From Bog-159 sp963843255 (GTDB lineage Bacteria; Acidobacteriota; Terriglobia; Bryobacterales; Bryobacteraceae), in contig CAWJJQ010000001.1 in the NCBI GenBank assembly GCA_963843255.1, forward strand, positions 620,001 to 684,000: a DNA stretch of 64,000 nucleotides, written 5' to 3'. The position numbers were made by a program, and so were the translations under genes. Below, piece by piece: positions 19,806 to 28,773 of the stretch. The stretch's first letter is position 1. Every line of letters begins with the position of its first letter. Under the pieces are notes generated by a model. It searched no databases. It was given only the letters and a program-made list of their open reading frames with translations, and was not told where the DNA came from.

Positions 19806-20133
19806 GCGGCGGTCAGGACTGTGGACGACAACCGTCAGTCTGCTGGAGGCGCTCCCTGATGGCTTACTTCATGCCGCAGGACATCAACGCGCCGGCGTTC
19901 GATGCCGGCACTTGGGTGACGTCACTACTTGTTCCGCGACGGGCTCCTTTAGCGTGCGGGAAGTAGTGCGCGAAGCGGTGCAAAATTGCATCTGGGCATC
20001 CGCGGTTCTTGTCGAAATTCGTTAGAGATTTGCCGAGGGAGCCCGAAGGCTCCGGAAGAGCCAAGAGACCGCTCGCTCACGTGCGGCTTCGGAAAGGCAC
20101 GTGATCGCAACAGCGCACGGCGCGTTCAGGCGG
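19806..20133. other. Gene-free stretch between convergent genes
   Basis: No convincing ORF or RNA gene is seen. A perfect 6-bp hairpin, GGAGCC-CGAA-GGCTCC, lies at 20038-20053 without a T-run and may help stop transcription from either side. The segment near 20070 (ACCGCTCGCTCACG) resembles one near 24550 and may be repeat debris. Confidence 0.4.
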
Positions 20134-22995
20134 CTATGTCCGAAAATAGAAAGCCGCCTCTTCCGGACGGTGGACGCGCGGCAGCCATAAGGGGCGGCGC
20201 AGGTTGTCCGGACCGGGCGCCGGCCGCGCCAGGGCTTTCCATTTCAGATACACGGCGTGCGAGCGATTGGTATCCACAAAAATGTCGCCGTAGCGATCGG
20301 CCGCGGCGGCCCGTTCGACGCGCACCAGTTGATGCCAGCAATGCATGCCGCTGATGGGATCGGGATGGACCGGGAAGGTGATGTCCTGGTGCACGCCCGC
20401 ATCGCTCCACCAGACGCGCTGGGTATCCGGATCGCGGCTCTGGTAAGGCTCGACGCTGGATAGCTGGCGCATCTTCCACCTGCCTTTGCCGGTTTCCTGC
20501 AGATCGACCCAGGCGCTCGACAGGCGCTCGACTTGATCCTCCTTATTGACGCGCCAGCGGCCCAGGTGGTGCGAGCAGGCGACGACCCCGGGCGTCAGCC
20601 CTTCGGTGACCCAGGCATGCAGAACCATATATCCGATCTCGGTGTGGACCTTCAGCAGGTCGCCGGTGCGAGTGCCGCCCAGCCGCGCGGCATCCACCGG
20701 GTTCACCCACAGCGGATTCTTGTGCGCGATTTCATAGAGCGCTTTGGAATTGCCGGAGCGGGTGTGAATCAACGTCGGCAGCCGGAAGATAGGGAGCAGC
20801 GTGTAGACATCGCCGCGCGCGTCGGGAGGCCACTCGACCGAAGGGGTATACGCCGGATCGAAATCGACGGGCGGCGTGCCCATGGATGCGCTCTGCGCCG
20901 CGCGGTGCACATGACTCCGGTAATACTCGGGCAGCGCGAACTCGGACCATTTCCAATCCGCCATGGTGCGCGAAAAAATCTCCAGGCGGCGCGATGGGGT
21001 GTTGTATCCCACCACCGGCCGGCCCTCGATCATCACGCCCACGGGCTTGCCGGCCTTGGCTACGACGCCGTTCGACTGCACTTCGGCGCCTTCCATATCG
21101 GCCGGCGGCACGGGCTTCTCGTTCAGCCCGTAAACGTCGGTGGTCACTTCAAACGCGCCGTACTTGCGCATGTAGCCGAGCGGCGTGAGGCCTTCGGCAC
21201 GCGCGGCTTCCGGCAGGCCGGGTACGGAGTTCTCGAAGATCCAGGCATAGTATTCGTCGACCGTGATCTTCTGGCCGGGCCGGTATGGCGATTCGAACCA
21301 CTGGCGAATGCCCAGCGAGCCATCCGGGTCGATGGCCCACGAGAGGCTGATCCAGAATTCGTCTTCCTCCCACACTTCGCCGGGATTGGTCTCAAAGGTG
21401 AAGTCCGTCTTTGCGCCGTGTTTCTCCTGGTAGACGCGCAGCACCGGCTGGCGGAAGCCGATCCACTTTCCGGCGTAGGATTCCTGGCTCATCAGGTCGT
21501 GCCGCTCGGAGCTTTGGCCCATGGGCAGCACGTAATCGGCATACCAGGCGGTCTCGTTCCAGGTGGGGGTGAGGGCGGCGTGCAGGCCGATCATCTTTTC
21601 GTCGCGCAGCACTTCGATCCAGGAGAAGCCGTCGGGATTGGTCCACACGGGATTGTAGACGCGCGTGAAATAAGCTGCCAGGCGGCCGCGGCCTTCCTTC
21701 AGGAAGTGCGGCAGCAGAAACGACATTTCGTGCTGGCAGAGCGGCCACTCGGGTGGATACAGCAGCTCGTTCCAGGTCTTCTGCGGCGGCGGCGTGCTGA
21801 ACGGCCGCGGGACGAATTTGTTCCAGGCGTTCAGGCCGTGGCCGCCTTTCGTCCCGACGGAGGCGGTAAGAACGTGGAGCAGCATCAGGGTGCGGGCGCA
21901 TTGCCAGCCTCCTAAATTGCCGGACGCTGCGCCGCGCCAGAGATGCGAAGCGAAGCGGCTGCCGGCGGCGGCGATCTCGCGCGCGGTCGTGACGATCATC
22001 TCCGCTTTGACGCCGCTTTCCTTCTCTGCGAATTCCGGCGTGTAGCGCGCGTAGTGGCGTTTCAGGGCTTCGATGAAGGCCTCGAAAGTCTGGCCGCGCG
22101 CGGTGAAATCGCCGGCTTCGTACTCTTCCCAATTGGTCCAGTTGCGGACGAAGGCCGCGTCGAAGCGGTTCTCATCCAGGATCACTTTGGCCATGGCCAG
22201 CAGCACGGCCGATTCGGTGCCGGGATAAGTGGGCATCCAGTAGTCGGCCATGCTGGCGGTGTTGGAAAGGCGCGGATCCATGACCGCGATTTTCGCGCCG
22301 GCCATTTTGCCGTCGATGATGCGCTGCGCGTGCGGATTGAAATAGTGGCCGGATTCCAGATGCGCGGAGAGCAGCAGGATGAAGCGTGCGTTGGCGTGAT
22401 CGGGCGACGGGCGGTCCGCGTAATGCCATAGCGTGTAGCCCACGCGCGCGGCGCTGGAGCAGACGTTGGTATGGGAATTGTGGCCGTCGATGCCCCAAGC
22501 CTGGAGGGTGCGCTCCATGATGAAATCGTGGCCGGGACGGCCCACGTGATACATGATTTCATCGCCGCGTCCTTCCTGAATGGCCTGGCGCATCTGCGCG
22601 GCGAAGGTGGCGATGACTTCATCCCAGGTGGTCCGCTGCCACTGGCCGCTGCCGCGCGGGCCGGACCGCTTCATGGGATAGAGGATGCGGTCGGGATCGT
22701 TGATCTGGTTGATGACCGCGGGTCCTTTGGCGCACAGCCGGCCGCGGCTCGAAGGGTGCCGCGGATTGCCTTCGAACTTGGCCACCTGGCCGGTCTCCCG
22801 GTCGATGTAGGCCAGCAGTCCACAGGCGGACTCGCAGTTGAAGCAGATGGTGGGGATCAGCTCGAAGTGGCGGGCCACTTTGCGCGGCCAGGCGGCGGGG
22901 TCGAACTCCACCCAATCGTCCCACTTGGAGACGGGCGCGCACGAGACCAGGTGGCTGCCGTCGCGCGGAAAATCGCTTCTATCGTTAGGTCCCAT
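20134..22995 (-). CDS. Molybdopterin oxidoreductase catalytic subunit (DMSO reductase superfamily)
   Basis: A 953-residue enzyme with an N-terminal [4Fe-4S] motif (Cys51, Cys54, Cys58, Cys88 in CFNCESAC...CAKG). The Mo-bisPGD domains include a candidate Mo-ligand cysteine in HTNVCSSAARVGY (Cys179), and a C-terminal dinucleotide-binding domain follows. There is no Tat signal, so the subunit probably stays on the cytoplasmic side. The substrate cannot be read from sequence; relatives handle sulfur compounds, formate, arsenic or nitrate. It starts four bases after the stop of the ferredoxin/NrfD fusion and forms a two-gene operon with it. Electrons would pass between quinone, the NrfD part, the Fe-S clusters and the Mo site. 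Confidence 0.9.
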   Translation of the reverse strand: MGPNDRSDFPRDGSHLVSCAPVSKWDDWVEFDPAAWPRKVARHFELIPTICFNCESACGLLAYIDRETGQVAKFEGNPRHPSSRGRLCAKGPAVINQINDPDRILYPMKRSGPRGSGQWQRTTWDEVIATFAAQMRQAIQEGRGDEIMYHVGRPGHDFIMERTLQAWGIDGHNSHTNVCSSAARVGYTLWHYADRPSPDHANARFILLLSAHLESGHYFNPHAQRIIDGKMAGAKIAVMDPRLSNTASMADYWMPTYPGTESAVLLAMAKVILDENRFDAAFVRNWTNWEEYEAGDFTARGQTFEAFIEALKRHYARYTPEFAEKESGVKAEMIVTTAREIAAAGSRFASHLWRGAASGNLGGWQCARTLMLLHVLTASVGTKGGHGLNAWNKFVPRPFSTPPPQKTWNELLYPPEWPLCQHEMSFLLPHFLKEGRGRLAAYFTRVYNPVWTNPDGFSWIEVLRDEKMIGLHAALTPTWNETAWYADYVLPMGQSSERHDLMSQESYAGKWIGFRQPVLRVYQEKHGAKTDFTFETNPGEVWEEDEFWISLSWAIDPDGSLGIRQWFESPYRPGQKITVDEYYAWIFENSVPGLPEAARAEGLTPLGYMRKYGAFEVTTDVYGLNEKPVPPADMEGAEVQSNGVVAKAGKPVGVMIEGRPVVGYNTPSRRLEIFSRTMADWKWSEFALPEYYRSHVHRAAQSASMGTPPVDFDPAYTPSVEWPPDARGDVYTLLPIFRLPTLIHTRSGNSKALYEIAHKNPLWVNPVDAARLGGTRTGDLLKVHTEIGYMVLHAWVTEGLTPGVVACSHHLGRWRVNKEDQVERLSSAWVDLQETGKGRWKMRQLSSVEPYQSRDPDTQRVWWSDAGVHQDITFPVHPDPISGMHCWHQLVRVERAAAADRYGDIFVDTNRSHAVYLKWKALARPAPGPDNLRRPLWLPRVHRPEEAAFYFRT

Positions 22996-22999
22996 GGGA

Positions 23000-24511
23000 T
23001 TAACTGTTGGGCACGTTTTGGCCGGCCATGACGAAACACCATTCGAAAATCAGCAGCCCGGCGAGGGCCGGCGCGGCGGCCAGCGCGGCCGATCCGGCGA
23101 TCAGGAGCAGTGCGGGCAACACGCAGCCGGTCAGAATTGCTCCCACCCAGAAAAGGCGGCGGTAAGGGCCGTGAGTGATCAGGCGGGCGGCGTAGCGGGC
23201 GTTATCGGTCGCGTGCGGCATGGTGAATTCAGCGAGCAGCAGCAGCGCGTGCAAGCCCAGCGAGACGGAGAGCCCGGCGAACGCTACGGTGCGGGCCGCG
23301 GGCGAGCCGCCGAGCGAACGCGGCAGCCACGCCAGCACGGCAGCGCCCGCAACCAGCGCCTGCACCACCAGGTGCCACGACAGCAAAGGCGTCTGCCACA
23401 GGTCGCGGCCTTTGCACTGGCGGAAGAGGAAGGCGGTGTAAATGGCGGCGAAGAATCCGGCGGCGACTGTGGGCCAAGTCAGGGCTGCCGCCGCGGACGT
23501 CATGCCGGCCATGGCCGCCAGCAGCACCAGCCCGCAGAGCGCGCCGTACGCGGTGAGGATCAAGGCTCCGCGGGCCAGCCACGACCGCATTTGCGGGCGC
23601 AGCACTACGCGCAGGAACCGGTCTTTGCGATCCAGGTCCCCCACCAGCATCAGAAAGGTAGCGGCGGTGAAGAACAGCCCGACAATCGCCAGGGTAATGT
23701 TGCGCGCGCGGCTGGCGGGTAGCGCGCCGAACGCCGCGGCCAACGCGGGCAGAGCAAACGGCGCGGATCCGATGGACTTCAGCCAGAGATACGCGGGCAC
23801 CTGCCAGGCCCACGGGCGCGCGTGCGAAACATCGTAAGCCGCCAGGGCATCCTTTTGCAGCAGCGGACTGTCAGGCGGATAGGACGCGCCTCCACCATGC
23901 ACCTGGGTGTTCCGCTCGGACCACATGTAGAACGCCTCGTGGCGCGCGGCGGTGGGCACGATGGCGGATTCTTCCGCTTCAATGTAGTAGAGCTTGGGCT
24001 GGGTGCCTGCTTCCGGCCGGCGTACACGGACCGTGTTCCCCTGCAGCATGGCGGCGATGTTGCTGAGGGGCTCATCCAGGTCGCCGGCGACGATGGCCTG
24101 TTCCGGGCAAACGGTCACGCAGGCCGGTTCCAGCCCCACCTCCGTGCGATGCGCGCAGTAGTTGCACTTGGCCGCGGTATGGCGTTCCGGATCGATGTAG
24201 ATGGCGTCGTAAGGGCAGGCCTGCATGCAGGCCTTACAGCCGATGCAGGCGTCGGAATCGAAATCCACGATGCCGTCGCGGCGCTGGAACATGGCGCTTA
24301 CGGGGCAGATCTCGACGCACGGCGGGTTCTGGCAGTGATTACAGCGGGTGACCTGAAAATGACGACGGATGTCCGGGAATTGGCCTTTCTCCACGTACTT
24401 CACCCACGTGCGGTTGACTCCCAGGGGCACGTGATTTTCCGTCTTGCAGGCGACCGTACACGCATGGCAGCCGATACACTTGCGATTGTCGATGATGAAA
24501 CCGTAGTTCAT
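23000..24511 (-). CDS. Four-cluster ferredoxin fused to NrfD-like quinone-binding membrane subunit
   Basis: From ATG 24511 the protein has 503 residues. The first 190 or so form an NrfC/PsrB-type ferredoxin with four cysteine clusters: CIGCHACTVAC, CNHCQNPPCVEIC, CIGCKACMQAC and CNYCAHRTEVGLEPACVTVC. The rest is an NrfD/PsrC-like membrane domain with about eight helices, starting near PAYLWLKSIGSAPF. Normally these are two separate proteins. No Tat signal is present. The gene is first in the operon and is spaced four bases from the catalytic gene. The upstream in-frame extension before ATG 24511 lacks family similarity and was excluded. Confidence 0.9.
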   Translation of the reverse strand: MNYGFIIDNRKCIGCHACTVACKTENHVPLGVNRTWVKYVEKGQFPDIRRHFQVTRCNHCQNPPCVEICPVSAMFQRRDGIVDFDSDACIGCKACMQACPYDAIYIDPERHTAAKCNYCAHRTEVGLEPACVTVCPEQAIVAGDLDEPLSNIAAMLQGNTVRVRRPEAGTQPKLYYIEAEESAIVPTAARHEAFYMWSERNTQVHGGGASYPPDSPLLQKDALAAYDVSHARPWAWQVPAYLWLKSIGSAPFALPALAAAFGALPASRARNITLAIVGLFFTAATFLMLVGDLDRKDRFLRVVLRPQMRSWLARGALILTAYGALCGLVLLAAMAGMTSAAAALTWPTVAAGFFAAIYTAFLFRQCKGRDLWQTPLLSWHLVVQALVAGAAVLAWLPRSLGGSPAARTVAFAGLSVSLGLHALLLLAEFTMPHATDNARYAARLITHGPYRRLFWVGAILTGCVLPALLLIAGSAALAAAPALAGLLIFEWCFVMAGQNVPNS

Positions 24512-24821
24512 GGCGGGACCGGGCGGGTGCCATGTCAAGTTGTAACATGCAGCGGACCGCTTGCTCACGCGCGCGGCACGCAAGTGCAACAGCAGACCAA
24601 GCCGTGACCGTCAGTACCTACGTAGTTAAGCGCTTGCCAACGATCACGAGTTCCTTGATGTATCGCGGCGAAACGGCCACCATGTGGGCAGTCGCACGTA
24701 GCACAGCCCCAGGTCTTCATCCATGAAGGAGAAATAGTAATGCAGGCATTTGCCGTCGCAGTATCGCAAGTATGTCCGCCCGCGGCTACGCCGGGTTAAG
24801 GAGTGCCCGAACATATTGGTC
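24512..24821. other. Gene-free stretch upstream of molybdoenzyme operon
   Basis: About 310 bases between the start of the ferredoxin/NrfD gene and the stop of the kinase-like gene, both on the minus strand. The promoter of the molybdoenzyme operon should lie here, but no convincing -35/-10 pair or operator was identified. Short ORFs present are not protein-like. Confidence 0.4.
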
Positions 24822-25823
24822 TCAAAGTTCCGTCAGTGCGGAGATGCGCCGCTCGACCACGCTGGCGAATCCGTCGATTTCCGGCTGCGAGTATCCCGCC
24901 GCCCGAAAAGCATCGCGGATCTGCGCCGGTGACAGCCGGGCCAGCATATCGCCGATCCAGCGGGCATCGCGACGCGGAATATTCTTGCCGATCCACTCAA
25001 TGCGTGCGCGCGTGACGTAATTACGCGGATGCACCAGGTACACGTACTTCGGCCGCCCGGCGACAGAGAAATCAACGGTGGTGGAAGTCTCGCGGCGGAT
25101 GAACGGCGAACGCCGGTAGGAATCCAAATTGCCTTTCGCCTTTGACAGCGGCCAACTGGCGGCGGGCGTGCCGAAACTGGCGCCCAAATCGCTCACCATG
25201 TACACGCGTTCCGCGTCTGCATCACGGTAGATCGAGTTGTTCTCGTCTTTGAGATCCCAGTTATTGAGCACCGCCATCATCACCCGCAAACCGTTCCACT
25301 CGCGCGTACCGGTAAATGGATCGCGGCGCCACTTCCACTCGCCGATCTTCTTTTCATCCTCTCTTTTCAGACGCACGTTGTGCATCGAACCGTCGGGCGC
25401 GATCAGCTTTTGGCCGCGATGTAAACGGGGTGGCATGTTTTTAACGTGCAGGTCAGGCAGGAAGTAATCCTCGTTGGCCGCGTACCCCACCGCCCATACC
25501 AAGCGCGTGGCCACGGTTTCGGGACGCGCTTCGACTCCCAGCTTGACCTTCCACTTCACGCCATCCCGATCCTTCACCACGAATTTCGGGTTGGATCCGG
25601 CCATGTCCTCTTTCACGAAAGTGTACGGGCCATGAGGCTCATGCTGGCGGCCGCCGGGACCGAAATACAGGTCGCGAGAGGCGATGTCGCCGGGATCCCG
25701 CCAGAATATCGCGGGACCGCTCTGCGCACTGTCGTCCTCCTTTTTCTTGATGGCCCCCGTAACGGGAAAGGTTAGGGCCAGCACTACGAGCCCGGAAATG
25801 AATGGGTTCAATTTCACAATCAT
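24822..25823 (-). CDS. Secreted protein-kinase/PI-kinase-like fold protein
   Basis: From ATG 25823 the protein has 333 residues with a signal peptide (residues 6-23, VTGA). Three spaced motifs look kinase-like: KVKLGVEARPETVATRL (Lys94 and Glu99 as possible ATP-binding pair), NWDLKDENN (188-196, like a catalytic loop with Asp and Asn) and VSDLGASFG (210-218, like a metal-binding DLG/DFG). This order recalls HipA/Fam20/PI-kinase folds. No family was confirmed and no searching was possible. Export would place it outside the cytoplasm, where ATP is scarce, so an alternative ligand or AMPylation-type chemistry is conceivable. It is divergent from the PLD-like gene. Confidence 0.55.
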   Translation of the reverse strand: MIVKLNPFISGLVVLALTFPVTGAIKKKEDDSAQSGPAIFWRDPGDIASRDLYFGPGGRQHEPHGPYTFVKEDMAGSNPKFVVKDRDGVKWKVKLGVEARPETVATRLVWAVGYAANEDYFLPDLHVKNMPPRLHRGQKLIAPDGSMHNVRLKREDEKKIGEWKWRRDPFTGTREWNGLRVMMAVLNNWDLKDENNSIYRDADAERVYMVSDLGASFGTPAASWPLSKAKGNLDSYRRSPFIRRETSTTVDFSVAGRPKYVYLVHPRNYVTRARIEWIGKNIPRRDARWIGDMLARLSPAQIRDAFRAAGYSQPEIDGFASVVERRISALTEL

Positions 25824-25896
25824 GCGCGTAGCCTGTCTCAAAAAAGCGAGAACTGCCGCTTGAATTGCAAGAACGATACCAGCGTACGGAAACACC

Positions 25897-27102
25897 ATGA
25901 AACTTTTGACAAACGCGCGCAAAACAGGGCCAACGGCCGCGCCGCCACGATCCCGTGAGTCTGTGTCCTCTTTGGCGGCGGCGCGGGCGCGTGGCCCCTT
26001 TGCGCTATTGATACAGCCGGGTGATGGAGCAGCGGCCCTGATCAAGGCGATCAACGGCGCGAAGCGCAGCGTGGAGATCGCTATTTTCCGGTTCGACCAG
26101 CGCGAGGTGGAGAAGGCGCTGGCCCACGCCGTGGCGCGCGGGGTTGCCGTGCAGGCGCTGATCGCGCACACCAACCGGGCGGGTGAGGAGAACCTGCGCA
26201 GGCTGGAACTGCGGCTCCTTGCGGCGGGCATCACCGTGGCGCGCACGGCCGACGACCTGGTGCGCTACCACGGCAAGTTCATGATCGTGGATCGCCGCGA
26301 ACTGTTTGTCCTTGGGTTTAATTTGACCTACCTGGATATAGAGCGGTCACGCAGCTTCGGCATCATCACCCGCAGCCGCGGCCTGGTCGCCGAAGCCGCC
26401 CGCGTTTTCGAAGCCGACTCGAAGCGGAATCCTTATGAACCAGGGCGCGACGCGCTGGTGGTCAGCCCGGCGAACGCGCGGCAGAGATTGTCGGCCTTCA
26501 TTGAGGGTGCGCGGAAGGAGTTGCTCATCTACGATCCCAAGATCAGCGACGTGCCCATGATCCGGCTGCTGGAGGCCCGCGCCAAGGCCGGGGTGCGGAT
26601 CCGGATCATCGGCAAGCTCACGCGCGCCGTCAGACCGCTGGACGTGCGCAAGATGCCACAGTGGCGGCTGCACACGCGCACCATGATTCGGGATGGGCAA
26701 CTGGCGTTCATCGGTAGCCAGAGCTTGCGCGCCATTGAACTCGACATGCGGCGGGAGGTCGGCGTGATCTTTCGCGACGCCAAAGTCGTCGCGCAGATGT
26801 TGAAGGTCTTTCGCGCCGACTGGCGGGCAACCGAGCAGATCAAGAAAGAGTCTGCCGGCGAGCCCGCGCCGGCGGAAAAGCTGGCCAAGCGCGTGGCGAA
26901 GGCAGTGGCCAGGGACCTGCCGCCCGTAGCGCCGGTAGTGGACACCGTCATCCGGGAGTTGAACGGGCGGAACGGCGATTTGTCGTTTGATGCGGAGGCC
27001 GTGGAAGAAAGCGTTAAAGACGCGGTGAAACAGGCCGTACGCGAGGCCGTGAAGGATGTAGTGGAAGAAGCCGCGGAGCAAGCCGATGGAGGCAAGCCAT
27101 GA
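25897..27102 (+). CDS. PLD-like (phospholipase D/cardiolipin-synthase fold) protein
   Basis: A 401-residue protein with two HKD-type motifs. The first is canonical: HGKFMIVD (His125, Lys127, Asp132). The second is HTRTMIRD (His259, Arg261, Asp266), with the lysine replaced by arginine. There is no obvious signal peptide. Residues about 8-36 are encoded by a dispersed palindromic repeat (25917-26005), so either the repeat was captured into the ORF or the true start is later, for example TTG near 26008. A C-terminal amphipathic helix with repeated VKDAVxxAV units (about residues 360-395) may bind membrane. It overlaps the next gene by four bases. Confidence 0.8.
   Translation: MKLLTNARKTGPTAAPPRSRESVSSLAAARARGPFALLIQPGDGAAALIKAINGAKRSVEIAIFRFDQREVEKALAHAVARGVAVQALIAHTNRAGEENLRRLELRLLAAGITVARTADDLVRYHGKFMIVDRRELFVLGFNLTYLDIERSRSFGIITRSRGLVAEAARVFEADSKRNPYEPGRDALVVSPANARQRLSAFIEGARKELLIYDPKISDVPMIRLLEARAKAGVRIRIIGKLTRAVRPLDVRKMPQWRLHTRTMIRDGQLAFIGSQSLRAIELDMRREVGVIFRDAKVVAQMLKVFRADWRATEQIKKESAGEPAPAEKLAKRVAKAVARDLPPVAPVVDTVIRELNGRNGDLSFDAEAVEESVKDAVKQAVREAVKDVVEEAAEQADGGKP
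25917..26005. repeat. REP-like palindromic repeat, copy B, inside a coding region
   Basis: Left arm 25917-25947 (GCGCAAAACAGGGCCAACGG start) pairs with right arm 25973-26005 (ending GTGGCCCCTTTGCGC). The arms and the CCGTGAGT loop match copy A at 10491-10572. It lies in frame within the 5' part of the PLD-like ORF. Confidence 0.75.
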
Positions 27103-27665
27103 TACCGCGCGCATTCGTCTGGCTGGCCCTCAGCGTGGTCGCCCTCCGCGCCGAGGAAGCCGCCGATCCGCATGCGCAAATCCAGAGCGACTTTGAGAAG
27201 CGGGTAGGGGATTACGTGAAGCTTCACAAAACGGCGCAGGAAGGGCTCGACAAGTTGAAGCCCACCAAATCCGCGGGCACCATAGCGAGCCACGAGGATG
27301 CGTTGGCCCACCAGATCCGCGAGCTTCGCCGGAACGCCCGGCCAGGCGACATCTTCACCACGCCTATTGCCGCCGAGTTTCGCAGATTGATCGGCATTAC
27401 GCTGCAAGCCGAATCGACCCGGATCGAGAAGAGCCTGCGGCGCGCCGAGCCGGTGCGTCTGGCGGCCCTGCGTGTCAACCGCAAATATCCGGAAGGCGTT
27501 CCGCTGCAATCCACGCCGCCCACGCTGCTGTTGAATCTTCCGAAGCTGCCGGCGGAGGTGGACTATCGCGTAGTGGGGCGCGCCCTGGTGCTGCGCGACG
27601 TGGAAGCCAATCTGATTATCGATTTCGTTCCGAACGCTCTCCCCGCGAGGACCCATGCGCCGTAG
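27099..27665 (+). CDS. Secreted hypothetical protein
   Basis: A 188-residue product with a signal peptide (residues 1-18). A helical region rich in charged residues (about 20-70) and a C-terminal beta-rich section (LLNLPKLPAEVDYRVVGRAL) follow. No family is recognised. It overlaps the PLD-like gene upstream (ATGA, 27099-27102) and the phosphatase gene downstream (27655-27665), so all three are coupled in one transcript and it is likely an accessory envelope protein of that set. Confidence 0.65.
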   Translation: MIPRAFVWLALSVVALRAEEAADPHAQIQSDFEKRVGDYVKLHKTAQEGLDKLKPTKSAGTIASHEDALAHQIRELRRNARPGDIFTTPIAAEFRRLIGITLQAESTRIEKSLRRAEPVRLAALRVNRKYPEGVPLQSTPPTLLLNLPKLPAEVDYRVVGRALVLRDVEANLIIDFVPNALPARTHAP

Positions 27666-28515
27666 GATTTTTGTTTCTGCTTTTGCTCTGGCAGTAGCCG
27701 CCGCCGCGGCGGTGGACCTGAAACTGCCGCTCAAACCGAAGTCGGTCCGGTTTGCGCTCATCGGCGATAGCGGCACCGGTGAAAAGCCGCAATACGAACT
27801 GGGCCGCGAGCTGGCCGATTTCCACGAGGCGTTTCCGTTCGATTTCACACTGATGCTCGGCGACAATCTTTACGGCGGGGAGAAGCCGGCGGATTTCAAG
27901 AAGAAATTTGAAGATCCCTACAAGGCGCTGTTGGATGGCGGTGTGAAGTTTTACGCTTCCCTGGGCAATCATGACAACCCCAACGAGCGCTTTTACAAGC
28001 CCTTCAACATGGATGGCAAACGTTACTACACCTTCAAGCGCGGCGTCGTCGAGTTCTTCGCGCTGGACAGCAATTACATGGATCCGGACCAGTTGCACTG
28101 GCTGGAAAAAGAGCTTTCCAATTCCGACGCAAGCTGGAAGATTGCCTTTTTCCACCACCCGCTGTACTCCGACGGACGGATGCATGGCTCCGATACCGAT
28201 TTGCGCAGCCAACTGGAGCCGCTGTTTGAGAAGCATGGCGTGAACGTGGTATTTTCGGGCCACGATCACGTTTACGAACGGCTCAAGCCGCGCAACGGCA
28301 TCAACTATTTCGTGCTGGGCAGCTCCGGCCAATTGCGTTCGGGAGGCTTGGTCCAAACGGCGGAGACCGCCAAGGGGTTTGCCCGCGATCGTACGTTCGG
28401 GCTGGTGGAGATCTCCGGCGATCAACTGTACTTTCAAATCGTGTCGCGGACCGGCGAAACAGTCGATTCGGGCACGATCCAAAATTCGGCGACGCACGCC
28501 GCGAAAGCCCCGTAG
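27655..28515 (+). CDS. Secreted calcineurin-like metallophosphoesterase
   Basis: A 286-residue exported enzyme with a signal peptide of about 19 residues. All metallophosphoesterase motifs are visible: GDSG (37-40), GDN (69-71), GNHD (104-107), FHHP and GHDHVYER near the C-terminus. The domain resembles purple acid phosphatase and related phospholipid or nucleotide phosphatases. The start overlaps the end of the secreted hypothetical gene by 11 bases. With the PLD-like and secreted kinase-like genes next door it suggests phosphoryl or phospholipid chemistry in the envelope; this is inference. It converges with thiS three bases away. Confidence 0.88.
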   Translation: MRRRIFVSAFALAVAAAAAVDLKLPLKPKSVRFALIGDSGTGEKPQYELGRELADFHEAFPFDFTLMLGDNLYGGEKPADFKKKFEDPYKALLDGGVKFYASLGNHDNPNERFYKPFNMDGKRYYTFKRGVVEFFALDSNYMDPDQLHWLEKELSNSDASWKIAFFHHPLYSDGRMHGSDTDLRSQLEPLFEKHGVNVVFSGHDHVYERLKPRNGINYFVLGSSGQLRSGGLVQTAETAKGFARDRTFGLVEISGDQLYFQIVSRTGETVDSGTIQNSATHAAKAP

Positions 28516-28518
28516 CGG

Positions 28519-28737
28519 TTAACCGCCGCCCACGAATTGCACGATTTCGAGACGCGCTCCCTCGGCCACCGAAGTGGCCTCCCAATCGTGCGGTTTGACG
28601 ATGCGGCGATCCAGTTCCACCGCCACACGCGCCGGGTCCAGGCCGAGATCCACGAGCAATTGCCGGATCGTCTGGCCGCACGGTAACGTGCGCGTTTCGC
28701 CGTTCACCACGATCTGGATCTGCACGTTGGTTGACAC
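28519..28737 (-). CDS. thiS: ThiS sulfur-carrier protein
   Basis: From the GTG at 28737 this gives a 72-residue ubiquitin-fold protein ending in Gly-Gly (VQFVGGG), as needed for thiocarboxylation. Segments IQIVVNGETRTLPCGQTIRQ and VAVELDRRIVKPHDW match ThiS. It supplies sulfur for the thiazole ring of thiamine. No other thiamine gene is adjacent, so it is a stand-alone copy. A longer upstream start exists in the ORF but runs into the nuoA promoter region and lacks family similarity. Confidence 0.88.
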   Translation of the reverse strand: MSTNVQIQIVVNGETRTLPCGQTIRQLLVDLGLDPARVAVELDRRIVKPHDWEATSVAEGARLEIVQFVGGG

Positions 28738-28773
28738 TGTTCTTTGGCAACCATTATAGTCAAATTTAACGAC

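Noticed and set aside
20533..21915. Plus-strand 460-codon ORF opposite the molybdoenzyme
   Set aside because: No domain or signal is visible and the opposite strand encodes a clear catalytic subunit.
24532..24821. Small plus-strand ORFs before the kinase-like gene
   Set aside because: No ribosome-binding site, signal or protein-like pattern.
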